Shown here: piece by piece, positions 18,835 through 26,953 of the stretch
Layout: every line of letters starts with the position of its first letter
How positions within the stretch are numbered: position 1 is the stretch's first letter
Source of the DNA: Paenisporosarcina sp050269735
GTDB taxonomy: Bacteria; Bacillota; Bacilli; Bacillales_A; Planococcaceae
NCBI RefSeq assembly: GCF_050269735.1
Contig: NZ_JBNNIX010000001.1
Span: 248,001 to 312,000, forward strand
Reading direction: 5' to 3'
Length of the DNA: 64,000 nt
The notes under the pieces: generated by a model
Seen by the model: the letters and a program-made list of their open reading frames with translations, nothing else
Database searches by the model: none
What the model was told of the DNA's origin: nothing
Translations under genes and position numbers: made by a program

Positions 18835-19529
18835 CTATAGCTTTTCTATTATGAATCCAACTCTATTTATATAGGTATCTAAAGGTTCTAGACTTATTGA
18901 TTTTAAAAACCAACTACTTTCATTCCATATGAAGTGAATAACAACATCTATTTGGTTAAAAGAGGAATTTGCAATCAATTCGTCTCTTGAGGCATTAAGA
19001 TATATCTGTAAGTTATTTTCTCCCCATTCTAAATGATTAAATACAGCAGGTATTTTCTTTTCAAGTGCCTCGGTCCACTCATCATCCCACCACTGATCAT
19101 GTATCGTGTTTTCATCTAAATTAACGGTCAAAATTCTAAGATTTGCTAAACCATCCGAATTCATACTATAGGTACAAAATGTAACAAGCTTATATCTTGA
19201 CTGGAATATTGTTGGTTGATAAACATAATCACCGCCTTGGAGACCTAAATCAAACCATCTAAAAGCAAACGCAACAACATCCATTTTTTCCGGAATAGAG
19301 ATGATTTTTTTTTTCCAAATTCATTAATGAACTTTAATTCATTCATAACAAAAAGATAATCCTTCTCTTTTTGCAAATTAATAAAACTAGATAAAGTAAT
19401 TTCACTAGGATGTGGAACAAAGGATGGCTTCATTTTGTTTGGGTGCGCTAGATATAACCCCATGTCAAGACTTGAGCTAACATAATCGTAAGGAAGTATG
19501 ATTTCCCAGATAGATTGATCTTCAGCCAA
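18835..19529 (-). pseudogene. Hypothetical gene split by a frameshift in a 10-base homopolymer
   Basis: Two overlapping minus-strand frames, 19245-19529 (94 residues from ATG) and 18835-19284 (149 residues), fit together as one protein of about 231 residues. The switch falls in a run of ten T on the plus strand (19305-19314, A10 in the sense strand); one more A would give FGKKKIISIPEKMDVVAF and restore the frame. I recognise no family. The C-terminal half is rich in aromatic residues (DQWWDDEWTEAL). It could be a real null allele, a slippage-controlled gene or a sequencing error. Confidence 0.6.
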
Positions 19530-19556
19530 ATAAACTCACTCCATTTCATTATTTTT

Positions 19557-19820
19557 CTAATGTATGTTTCCTGTGATTGTATTATTTATATTTTTGAAGT
19601 TGGGTTTAATGTATGCCATTAGGTATTTACTTACTGAAGGTGACTTTAGAGGGTACCAAGTATTATTCAAATACATTTTATTCTTCACTAATAGCCCCGC
19701 TTCTTTTAAAAGGTAGAGAAGAATGGGTGTAATACTTGATGTTTCAATATGAATACTCCAGGTATGTCTTTTTGAAAAGTCACATTGTATTTGGCAAGTA
19801 AAATATGTATGAAATTTCAT
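19557..19820 (-). CDS. Hypothetical protein (87 aa)
   Basis: An open frame of 87 residues ending 27 bp upstream of the frameshifted gene, same strand. It has two cysteines near the start and no membrane segment or known motif. There is no convincing ribosome binding site before its ATG, so the call is weak. It may be a remnant belonging to the decayed zone between the island and the mazG-like gene. Confidence 0.35.
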   Translation of the reverse strand: MKFHTYFTCQIQCDFSKRHTWSIHIETSSITPILLYLLKEAGLLVKNKMYLNNTWYPLKSPSVSKYLMAYIKPNFKNINNTITGNIH

Positions 19821-20284
19821 TTAATAATGTCACTTGCCAATACATCCTTTTTAAAAATATTTTTGAATTAATGCATCCGATATAACAGAAAAGATTTAAA
19901 TTGAGAAAAAGTCCTTATAAAAAAATCCGAAGTTCAGTTAATCGTTTTATATGATTGTGTTTTAACCGAACTGATTCTCGAGCCTTTTCAAATTGAAATT
20001 GAAAAGGCTAAGAGTTGTAAAGCCAACAAAAAACAATATATTTACATGAATTTGAATTGACTAACAATCGATGAATCTTACTGCTTATAACACCATTCTT
20101 TGGAGGTAAGTAAGTTATGAAGGAATTCGTCAGGCTACGAGGAAAGATAAGAGTGCGATTAAGTGGTAAGTTAATATTGGGTACCCGAAACTATTAATTC
20201 GAAAACTATTACTTTACCCGGTTTGTAAAACTACATGAATTACGAAGAACTAAACGCCTTTGAATAGGGCTGGGCTCCTTCATA
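19821..20284. other. Non-coding stretch with a hairpin and a possible tiny ORF
   Basis: An inverted repeat AGCCTTTTCAA (19981-19991) / TTGAAAAGGCT (19999-20009) is perfect but has no T-tract. A 26-codon frame (20117-20197) has GGAGG 10 bp upstream, but nothing supports it as a gene. I see nothing else. Confidence 0.4.
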
Positions 20285-20323
20285 ATAAAATCCTTGGAAT
20301 GATAACCATCCCAAGGATTTTAT
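20285..20323 (-). terminator. Terminator of the MazG-like gene
   Basis: Perfect 13-bp arms ATAAAATCCTTGG (20285-20297) and CCAAGGATTTTAT (20311-20323). The stem includes the stop codon of the MazG-like gene; the T-rich arm serves as the tract on the minus strand. Confidence 0.75.
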
Positions 20324-20646
20324 TTGTCTTCAACTTCAATCAAGTAGAAGCCTTTATCAAACCCACCACGCTTCTCTCGCTTAGCCAAACGCACTTTCTC
20401 TAATTCCTCTATACTAGAACCATGGAGTGGCAACACAGCATAAATTAGCTCCAATAAATCTGCTAGTTCTTCAACAGCATCTTCATTAGTAGGAGCTTCC
20501 TGGTACTCCGTCAACTCCTCAACCAATTTATTCATAATCTCAATGGCATGTTGATCTGTGTCCAGGATATTCATCCTGAATTTTTGGTTTTTTGCTTTAA
20601 TGATAGAAGGGATTCCGTCTCGAACTAGTTTGTTGTAGATGGGCAT
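20320..20646 (-). CDS. MazG-like nucleoside triphosphate pyrophosphohydrolase
   Basis: About 108 residues starting MPIYNKLVRDGIPSII, a hallmark of small phosphoribosyl-ATP-pyrophosphohydrolase/MazG-like proteins. The metal-binding acidic motif is visible as KLVEELTEYQ followed by EDAVEELADLLELIYAV. Such enzymes hydrolyse (d)NTPs to monophosphates, probably as house-cleaning. I chose the ATG at 20646 because GGAGGAG lies 9 bp upstream; the ATG at 20664 overlaps that site. It is a single-gene unit with its own terminator. Confidence 0.85.
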   Translation of the reverse strand: MPIYNKLVRDGIPSIIKAKNQKFRMNILDTDQHAIEIMNKLVEELTEYQEAPTNEDAVEELADLLELIYAVLPLHGSSIEELEKVRLAKREKRGGFDKGFYLIEVEDK

Positions 20647-20730
20647 AATAAGAGTCTCCTCCATAAATCTCTTTAATTATTAAGAATTATAGCATTCTAT
20701 TTTTCTGTTATTGTGAGATTAGGTCTACAC

Positions 20731-20760
20731 AAGCAGCCGAAATTGCATCTTCGGCTGCTT
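20731..20760. terminator. Intergenic hairpin, possible bidirectional terminator
   Basis: Perfect arms AAGCAGCCGAA (20731-20741) and TTCGGCTGCTT (20750-20760). No long T-tract on either side. It lies downstream of the GDPD-family gene on the minus strand, where it could stop transcription. Confidence 0.5.
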
Positions 20761-20952
20761 ACTCTTTCTATAGGAAGGTCAATTCTTTATTCTTTAGTAG
20801 ACCAAAATAAAAAACCAATACAGTAGGTTGAAGGAGAGTGACGAACCCATTCGCTCTTTTACTCCCTTGAGTTATGGTGCAGCCAATAAACGTCCATTGA
20901 TCCCCCAAAAACCTAAATCCATAACATGAAATTTCCTAATTTAACAAGGCTA

Positions 20953-21924
20953 TCATTTCACGCTCGGTGCAATCAAATCAACTCGATTAGTCCAAATCCC
21001 TCCAGAGTAATTAAGAGGCAACCTGTTCAAGTCTTCTTTCGAATCAAATCCTTCCGACCAACCTCCGTCACCTGCCACTACAATGACTCTCGTATCTACC
21101 TTGTCCATACGGTTTAGGAATTTGTTAGGCCAGCCCCATATCCACGGAGCATAATTTTCAGGGATATGAATCTGTGAATGTTTACACGCATTAGGCATTA
21201 TGCCAGTCCAGCCAACACCTATATATGGTAGAACACAACTTTTTAAAGTTTCTTTTGACATGACACGCAAGTGTGGCATACGTTTTTGCAAAGAGGCAAT
21301 GGGTTCATCGCCACCATAGACCGTCAACTGCTCGAGTCGATCTTCAGGGAGATGGGAAAGGAAATCAGCTAGTTGTTCACCTTCTTCTGGATCATTGCTT
21401 TTAATATGAATCAAAAACAATTGATTTGGAAAATGAGTCAACACTTCATCCAAGGTAGGCATGAGACCGACACCTTTTCCACGGAAGGGGTAGGTTTTGC
21501 CGTTATCGGCTGTATAGCCATAGCCAATATCCATTTTCCTCAGCTCGTCCATTGTATAATCGCTGGCCATTCCTTTGGCGTTGGTGCGGCATTCCAAAGT
21601 CCCGTCGTGAAACACGGCGAATTGTCCATCTTTTGTTGGCTTGATGTCCAGCTCGACCATATCGGAACCGGCATCAAATGCTGCTTGCATCGATGGTATT
21701 GTATTTTCAAGATAAGGGTGATCTGGTTCGTATATTCGCTCCGCCGTACATGTATCCCCTTCGATTCCTTCCATGCTAAACGTTTGGCCAAGACCCCGAT
21801 GGGCAAGAAGGAAGGGCTCAGTCTGTCGTTCTTTCGTGAAGTACGAGCTATTGTTGAAAAACATGAACAAGATCAGTGCAATGACAAAGAGGAATAAATT
21901 CCTTAACCACTTTTTTCGCTTCAA
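20953..21924 (-). CDS. Glycerophosphodiester phosphodiesterase family protein, membrane-anchored
   Basis: 323 residues. The N-terminus (KRKKWLRNLFLFVIALILFM) is one membrane anchor. The GDPD catalytic elements follow: LLAHRGLGQ (near 40), ENTIPSMQAAFDAGSDMVELDIKPTKDGQFAVFHD (near 95-130). The enzyme class hydrolyses glycerophosphodiesters to glycerol-3-phosphate. An insert between the HRG motif and ENT (about 35 residues) contains a CTAERIYEPDHPYL segment seen in a longer-insert subgroup. The TTG start follows GAGGAGGG by 8 bp. The active site would face outside the cell. It stands alone on the minus strand. Confidence 0.88.
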   Translation of the reverse strand: MKRKKWLRNLFLFVIALILFMFFNNSSYFTKERQTEPFLLAHRGLGQTFSMEGIEGDTCTAERIYEPDHPYLENTIPSMQAAFDAGSDMVELDIKPTKDGQFAVFHDGTLECRTNAKGMASDYTMDELRKMDIGYGYTADNGKTYPFRGKGVGLMPTLDEVLTHFPNQLFLIHIKSNDPEEGEQLADFLSHLPEDRLEQLTVYGGDEPIASLQKRMPHLRVMSKETLKSCVLPYIGVGWTGIMPNACKHSQIHIPENYAPWIWGWPNKFLNRMDKVDTRVIVVAGDGGWSEGFDSKEDLNRLPLNYSGGIWTNRVDLIAPSVK

Positions 21925-22161
21925 CGATTTTCCCTCCTCAAATTTAAAATTTCCTAATATGACGTCAACCGTTTACTTATGGTTCATGGGTTATACATCT
22001 AATTGGCCGTAAATTAAGTTTCTCTTTTTCAAGTTCAAGTTCAAGTTCATAATTTCATAAAAAAATCCATTTTCTAAACAATGTCTTAATACATCATTAA
22101 CATCCTCTCCATATTCATCCACTACACTTAAGGTGCAAGCTCTAATCCAAGGAGGTTCTAC

Positions 22162-22296
22162 ATGAATCAAACACGTTTGAAAAAGAGACCACTACCTATC
22201 GCTATCCTTTCATTTTTAGTCATCAGTGGAGTCGCTGGAACTTTTGCTACGTTTCCATTTCATAAACGGCAACGGATCCCTTTAAAAGTTAGATAA
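22162..22296 (+). CDS. Tiny membrane protein (44 aa)
   Basis: ATG at 22162 with GGAGG 6 bp upstream. MNQTRLKKRPLPIAILSF begins a basic N-terminus followed by one hydrophobic segment (about 12-30) and a basic tail. It could be a one-pass membrane peptide or a leftover signal sequence. No family recognised. The good ribosome binding site is the main support. Confidence 0.45.
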   Translation: MNQTRLKKRPLPIAILSFLVISGVAGTFATFPFHKRQRIPLKVR

Positions 22297-22335
22297 AGGA
22301 AAAACAAAAATGCGATTTAAAGGAGAGTCATTAAC

Positions 22336-22467
22336 GTGGAAATTCAACGAAAATCTTGGGAAAACATTTTTTTGATCCGATTTATCGACTTCTTAATTAA
22401 GTCCACTCAAAGGGCTAAAGCAAAGAGATTATCTTATTCAAATTCATCACACACACCTTGGATTTAA
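22336..22467 (+). CDS. Tiny basic protein (43 aa)
   Basis: GTG at 22336 with AAAGGAGAG about 9 bp upstream, 39 bp after the previous small gene. The product starts VEIQRKSWENIFLIRFIDFL and is basic. No family recognised. Another short frame (ATG 22310) overlaps in a different register, so the choice is uncertain. The rest of the stretch up to 22713 shows no gene. Confidence 0.35.
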   Translation: MEIQRKSWENIFLIRFIDFLIKSTQRAKAKRLSYSNSSHTPWI

Positions 22468-22713
22468 CTAATCAAAATTTTTGACTTACTTAGTATGTTA
22501 ATTGAGGTGAGAAACTTGGATACTATTCGTCTTGTATGTCCTGTAAACGCAAATCTAATAAAAAAATCAGGAATCACCACTTTTTTGATTACACTCTATC
22601 TGTTGGCTATTTAAAAATAAAATTCTTGGAACCCTCGTAATTAATTGAACCAGAACGAACTGATTTCTAGAAAGTTTCTTCGAATAGTCGATCCGAACTA
22701 TTAGCAATTAAAA

Positions 22714-22746
22714 AAGGACTGGTACCTTTTATAGGAACCAGTCCTT
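22714..22746 (-). terminator. Hairpin with T-tract on the minus strand
   Basis: AAGGACTGGTACC (22714-22726) pairs with GGAACCAGTCCTT (22734-22746), one mismatch. The six A residues before it make a T-tract only on the minus strand. No minus-strand gene ends here, so on the plus strand it may act as a leader hairpin before the TerC gene. Confidence 0.5.
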
Positions 22747-22886
22747 AAACTTGTCTATAAAAGATGGTTCTTATCGTTGGACAACAATGAATCGCCAACA
22801 TAAGATTATCTTTAGATGGTAAGGGTAATAGTATTTTTAGCGAAATTATTACATCACAATTCAAGTTTTAGAATGGAGAGTTATTT

Positions 22887-23660
22887 ATGGAGTCTATCTG
22901 GATTGAATATGCTTGGGCGTTATTAATTCTAATCGGATTAGAAGGTTTGTTGTCGGCTGACAATGCACTTGTCCTAGCAGTAATTGCTAAGCATTTACCC
23001 GAAGATCAGAAAAAAAGAGCGATAAACTACGGCATTATCATGGCCTTCTTTTTCCGATTTGCTGCACTTTTTGCCATTTCTTTTATCGCAAACGTCTGGC
23101 AAGTACAGGCGATAGGAGCAGCTTATCTTCTTTACTTGGGCTTAAAGCATGTTATTCAGGCCAAGTTCGGGAAAGAAAATGAGAATATTCGCGAGGAAGT
23201 TAAAGAAGAATCTGCAGGGAAAGGGTTCTGGCCCACAGTAGGGAAGATTGGTTTAGCTGATCTTGCTTTTGCAATTGATTCGATTTTAGCAGCGGTAGCT
23301 ATAGCCCTTGGTCTTCCGGATTCACCACTCGATGATTTTGGCGGCATGGATGGAGGAAAGTTTATTGTTGTGCTTCTTGGAGGGATTGCGGGTCTTATCC
23401 TGATTAAGTATGCAGCAACCTGGTTTGTCCAGCTACTCGATCAACGACCAGCATTGGAAACTACGGCATATGCAATTGTGGCTTGGGTCGGTGTCAAGCT
23501 TGCTGTAATTACTCTTGCCCATGATGATATTGGTGTTCTAGACCATGATTTTCCCCACAGTACCATTTGGACTCTGATTTTCTATGGAGTATTAATTGGT
23601 ATTGCTCTACTCGGTTGGTTTGCACCGGCTAATAATTCGTTAGAGAATGAAGAATTATAA
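22887..23660 (+). CDS. TerC family integral membrane protein
   Basis: 257 residues with seven or so membrane segments. TerC hallmarks are visible: GLEGLLSADNALVLAVIAKH (with the membrane Asp-Asn) and GLADLAFAIDSILAAVAIAL (second acidic pair). The size and the start MESIWIEYAWALLILIGLEG match the Bacillus YceF/YkoY group, implicated in manganese export and metalation of secreted enzymes. GGAGAG precedes the ATG. I looked for the yybP-ykoY manganese riboswitch that often precedes such genes and did not see its conserved core. It is a single-gene unit. Confidence 0.88.
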   Translation: MESIWIEYAWALLILIGLEGLLSADNALVLAVIAKHLPEDQKKRAINYGIIMAFFFRFAALFAISFIANVWQVQAIGAAYLLYLGLKHVIQAKFGKENENIREEVKEESAGKGFWPTVGKIGLADLAFAIDSILAAVAIALGLPDSPLDDFGGMDGGKFIVVLLGGIAGLILIKYAATWFVQLLDQRPALETTAYAIVAWVGVKLAVITLAHDDIGVLDHDFPHSTIWTLIFYGVLIGIALLGWFAPANNSLENEEL

Positions 23661-23867
23661 ATGAGAAAATAAGATGAGGGTGAGTATAAGTTTTTATGTA
23701 AGCTGAGTACCTTATCGCTCTTTTAGTAACAATTGCTTGGATAAAATGATTAAGATTAGACAGCAAAAAGAAGAGTTTATTTTCGGAAATAAACAATAAA
23801 TATAGTAAGTTTTCCAAGAGCTAGCTGCCTTTACAGGGTGGCCGGCTCTTTCTGTCCAATCGGAAAA

Positions 23868-23912
23868 TTAAGAAGCAAAAGCAGTTTGATGCTGCCTTTG
23901 CTTCTTATTTTT
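23868..23912 (+). terminator. Terminator downstream of the TerC gene
   Basis: AAGAAGCAAAAGCAG (23868-23882) pairs with CTGCCTTTGCTTCTT (23890-23904) with one mismatch, then A and seven T. It may also serve the convergent lipase gene. Confidence 0.8.
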
Positions 23913-23937
23913 TTCAAAAACTTAATTATTTGTGGAG

Positions 23938-24768
23938 CTACTCACCGCATTTTCCAATAAACGGAACACATAATCCCGTATCGGGACAATAACCCGGATT
24001 ATTAGCACATAAAGCTTTAGTAAAACTAGGATTCTGTTGGCTTAGGTTTTTAAAATAGCAGACAATCTCATGGTTCCGTACTGCTACACTATTCAGCTGA
24101 AAAGAGAGGGCATACTTCCTGTTAACATGCTGATAGTATAATCCTTTCTGTGTAAAAGGAGGCGGATACGCTTGATCCGGTAAAGTCGGGATAATGTCGT
24201 GGATATTGTAAATGCGATCACTATTCTTTACCCTTTGGTCGAACGTGGAAGCAAAGATCGGGTCTCCTGCACGCGGACTGCCATATGTATACACGGAAGG
24301 ATTTTTAAACCCGGTGTTCACCGCAATATCCAAAGCAGCTAATACTGCTAAACCTCCTCCTAAACTGTGGCCAGCAATTAACAGTTGTTTTGTTGGAGAA
24401 AGCTTGTTTAATTCTCTGATAAATTCATTTCTTGTCGATTGATAAATACATGTAAATCCGCGATGCGTTTTTCCTGCATTTCTGACAAAAGGATAAGGTA
24501 CTTGATATAAGTCTTGATCCGACTCATTATCCTTAAATGTCCGCGTTCCTCTAAAAGCTACAATAATTGTTTCTTGTGACTCTGCAATAAAACCAAATAC
24601 TTCCGACTCTGGCTCCTCAACACCAGCAAGCGCGCGAATGGTATATCGGAGACTATAGCCTTTTGGTAAGATCAGCTTTCCATTTTCAAAAAGTTGATAG
24701 GACTGGTGAATCATGACCGAAAGCAATATCGCATCTTTCGTATTAAAAATATTCTTTGTTGAATTCAT
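23938..24768 (-). CDS. Class 3 (fungal-type) lipase, catalytically complete
   Basis: 276 residues of the alpha/beta-hydrolase class 3 lipase family. The nucleophile elbow is GHSLGGGLA with Ser135; the acid is likely Asp in IYNIHDIIPTLP and the histidine lies in GLYYQHVNRKY. The oxyanion-side motif AFRGTRTFKD is present. A four-cysteine tail (C..NPGYCPDT..C.PF.GKC) ends the protein. There is no signal peptide, so it is probably cytosolic or leaves by another route. AAAGGAG lies 7 bp before the ATG. The gene upstream (24805-25641) is a close paralog, separated by 36 bp, so the two likely form an operon from a tandem duplication. Confidence 0.88.
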   Translation of the reverse strand: MNSTKNIFNTKDAILLSVMIHQSYQLFENGKLILPKGYSLRYTIRALAGVEEPESEVFGFIAESQETIIVAFRGTRTFKDNESDQDLYQVPYPFVRNAGKTHRGFTCIYQSTRNEFIRELNKLSPTKQLLIAGHSLGGGLAVLAALDIAVNTGFKNPSVYTYGSPRAGDPIFASTFDQRVKNSDRIYNIHDIIPTLPDQAYPPPFTQKGLYYQHVNRKYALSFQLNSVAVRNHEIVCYFKNLSQQNPSFTKALCANNPGYCPDTGLCVPFIGKCGE

Positions 24769-24804
24769 TTTGCAGCTCCTTTCTTTTATTCAAAACCTCA
24801 AACG

Positions 24805-25641
24805 CTAACAATTTCCTCGAAAAGGAAAACACATTTCTGTATTTGGACAAAAACCTGGATTTTCGAAACATAATGATTTAGAAAAAACAGGATTCATTTT
24901 ACTGAGGTATTTAAAATAACAGCCAATCGCATCATTACGGGTCGTATTATTTAACTGAAATGAGATGGGGAATTTTGTATCAACATGTTGATAAACTAAT
25001 CCTTTCTCCGTAAAAGGAGGTGGATATTTCTTTGCTGGGAAAGTTGGAAAAGAGTCATGAATATTTACAACACGAACACTATTTTTGACCTCTTTGTTGA
25101 AGCGGAAGGCAAAGTCAGGGTCTCCAACACGCGGACTGCCATAAGTATAAACATAGGGATTTTTAAATCTGGTGTTTACTGCAATATCTAATGCCGCTAA
25201 CGTGGCCAAAGCTCCTCCGTAGTTGTGACCGGTAATAAACAGCCTTTTTGAGTCAGGCAGTTTGTTTAATTCGCTTATTAATTTATTTCTTGTTGATTGA
25301 TAAATACAAGTAAAGCCACGTGACGATTTCCCCCCATTTCTAACAAAAGGGTAAGGTACTTGAAGTATGTCGTAGGATGCTAAAAGATCTGTAGGATATG
25401 CCGCGTATCCTCTAAATGCTATAACGATTTGTTCTTTAGATTCAGCAATAAAACCAAATACTAATTCCGTAGGATTCTCCACGTCAGCAAAAGCACGAAT
25501 GGTGTATCGAAGTTTAAAGTCTATTGGTAAAAAAAGCTTCCCTTCTAAAAAGAATGGATATGTCTGATAGCTCATTGCTGCAAGGAATATCGCGATTTTA
25601 CTATTAAAAACAATGTCTTTATCTGAAAAAACCATATACAC
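24805..25641 (-). CDS. Class 3 lipase paralog lacking the catalytic serine
   Basis: 278 residues, clearly paralogous to the next gene along the whole length (YRYTIRAFADVENP versus RYTIRALAGVEEP, shared QVPYPFVRN, GFTCIYQSTRN, YGSPR.GDP). The elbow reads GHNYGGALA: the codon is AAC, so position 140 is Asn instead of Ser. The Asp (VVNIHDSFP) and His (GLVYQHVDTKF) of the triad remain, as does the four-cysteine tail. Hydrolysis by the usual mechanism should be impossible. The start is GTG at 25641 or ATG at 25635. It may be a pseudoenzyme, a binding partner of the active paralog, or a decaying copy. Confidence 0.85.
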   Translation of the reverse strand: MYMVFSDKDIVFNSKIAIFLAAMSYQTYPFFLEGKLFLPIDFKLRYTIRAFADVENPTELVFGFIAESKEQIVIAFRGYAAYPTDLLASYDILQVPYPFVRNGGKSSRGFTCIYQSTRNKLISELNKLPDSKRLFITGHNYGGALATLAALDIAVNTRFKNPYVYTYGSPRVGDPDFAFRFNKEVKNSVRVVNIHDSFPTFPAKKYPPPFTEKGLVYQHVDTKFPISFQLNNTTRNDAIGCYFKYLSKMNPVFSKSLCFENPGFCPNTEMCFPFRGNC

Positions 25642-25725
25642 AATCCCTTTCCTAATTTAGGCTCAATTTTGTCTACGTTAACATATGAATTAAAGTCCTG
25701 AATTACTAATAGTGTTGGGTTAACG

Positions 25726-25867
25726 GGTACCTGTGCAAAAAATAATTCAGATTATAAACGACAATTGCATATGTTTTTTCTGAAAGTTGTAGGTAAGGGG
25801 TTTCTTAAAAGGGTGGCTGAATAAATCCTCATTTATATAAATAGTCATAAATTACGCGGTGCCACCC
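25726..25867 (+). repeat. Dispersed ~142-bp intergenic repeat, copy 1
   Basis: From GGTACCTGTGCAAAA to GGTGCCACCC, the stretch matches 29258-29400 at roughly three quarters of positions in the same orientation. Shared blocks include ATTCAGATTATA, CGACAATTGCATATG, TTGTAGGT and TGAATAAAT. In this copy GGGTGGC (25811-25817) and GCCACCC (25861-25867) form a hairpin. The surrounding 25642-26085 holds no other feature I can support. Confidence 0.75.
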
Positions 25868-26085
25868 AGGGGGAATTAGTCTGGAATTTTAATAATTAGT
25901 CTATATGTTTTTCTGTTCAGATCTTGAGAGTTACCTGCATGAAAACTCGCTTTTCTAAGACTGGTTTTTTAATAGTGAGTACGATTCAAAAATCTTAAAG
26001 TGCAGAAAAAAAGAATCCAATTTGTGAAAGTAGTAAAAACGATATAACATAAATACTAGAAACTTAATAAAGGGAGAGAAAAGCG

Positions 26086-26649
26086 ATGAACCCTACCAAA
26101 ACCTTATCATCTGAAGAGCAAAACATATTACTCGAAACACTGCAAAAACGTTTTGAAAAACACGCAGAACGCCATGAAGGAATTAACTGGCAAGACGTGC
26201 AATCTAAGTTAGAAGACAGTCCAGAAAAGCTTTGGTCCCTAAACGAAATGGAACAAACTGGCGGGGAACCGGATGTCATTGGTTATGATGAAGAAGCTCT
26301 CAAATACATTTTCTGCGACTGCGCCAAAGAAAGTCCGAAAGAGCGCAGAAGTTTCTGCTTCGACCGCGCGGCCCTCGACGCACGCAAAAAATTCAAACCT
26401 GAAAATACTGCGGTAGACGTAGCGGCGGAAATAGGCATCGAATTGTTAAACGAAGAACAGTACCGACACCTCCAGACGCTTGGGGAATTTGACACCAAGA
26501 CGTCCAGTTGGGTCCAAACACCAGACAATATCCGCAAACTCGGCGGCGCATTGTTCTGTGATCGTCGCTATGACACGGTCTTTGTGTACCACAATGGAGC
26601 TGATTCATATTATGCTGCGAGAGGGTTTAGGGGATTATTGAAGGTTTAA
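26086..26649 (+). CDS. DUF4256 family protein
   Basis: 187 residues with the DUF4256 signatures: RFEKHAERHEGINW near the start, MEQTGGEPDVIGYD in the middle and GALFCDRRYDTVFVYHNGADSYYAARGFRG at the C-terminus. The family is widespread in Bacillales and Bacteroidetes and its function is unknown. GGGAGAG lies before the ATG. Several cysteines (FCDCAKES) are conserved in the family. It is a single-gene unit with its own terminator, lying between the two copies of the 142-bp repeat together with helD. Confidence 0.85.
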   Translation: MNPTKTLSSEEQNILLETLQKRFEKHAERHEGINWQDVQSKLEDSPEKLWSLNEMEQTGGEPDVIGYDEEALKYIFCDCAKESPKERRSFCFDRAALDARKKFKPENTAVDVAAEIGIELLNEEQYRHLQTLGEFDTKTSSWVQTPDNIRKLGGALFCDRRYDTVFVYHNGADSYYAARGFRGLLKV

Positions 26650-26746
26650 ATTTGGAATATACTAATCGCAGGGTTTATCTCAGATGGTCTTAATTTTTTA
26701 TTTGGTATATGTTCAATTGTAATTCCACAACAATTCAACAAACATA

Positions 26747-26780
26747 AAAAACCGACCTTGAGATCAAGGTCGGTTTTTTT
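26747..26780 (+). terminator. Terminator downstream of the DUF4256 gene
   Basis: AAAAACCGACCTTG (26747-26760) and CAAGGTCGGTTTTTTT (26765-26780) form a perfect stem with a short loop and T-tract. Confidence 0.88.
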
Positions 26781-26953
26781 ATAGGAATCGATCCGCAAGA
26801 GCGATTCGACTAGTGACAGGTTCTGTTGTATATGATAAAATTATAAAGATATGCTTATATTTACGAATGATATAGTTTTCCTTACTTTAAGTATACAATA
26901 TCGATTCGTCAATAGTCAAGCGTTTTGAGAAAACTTTTTAAGGGGCGATTGCG

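Noticed and set aside
21373..21897. 174-residue frame antisense to the GDPD gene
   Set aside because: No ribosome binding site and its codons mirror the well-supported GDPD gene.
22680..22886. yybP-ykoY manganese riboswitch before the TerC gene
   Set aside because: The region has a hairpin but not the conserved core of that riboswitch.
25811..25873. T-box-like sequence GGGTGGCACCGCG on the minus strand within repeat copy 1
   Set aside because: It fits the T-box core by chance, but no specifier stem, no AGTA-type elements and no aminoacyl or amino acid gene follow; the lipases are unlikely targets, and repeat copy 2 lacks the CGCG part.
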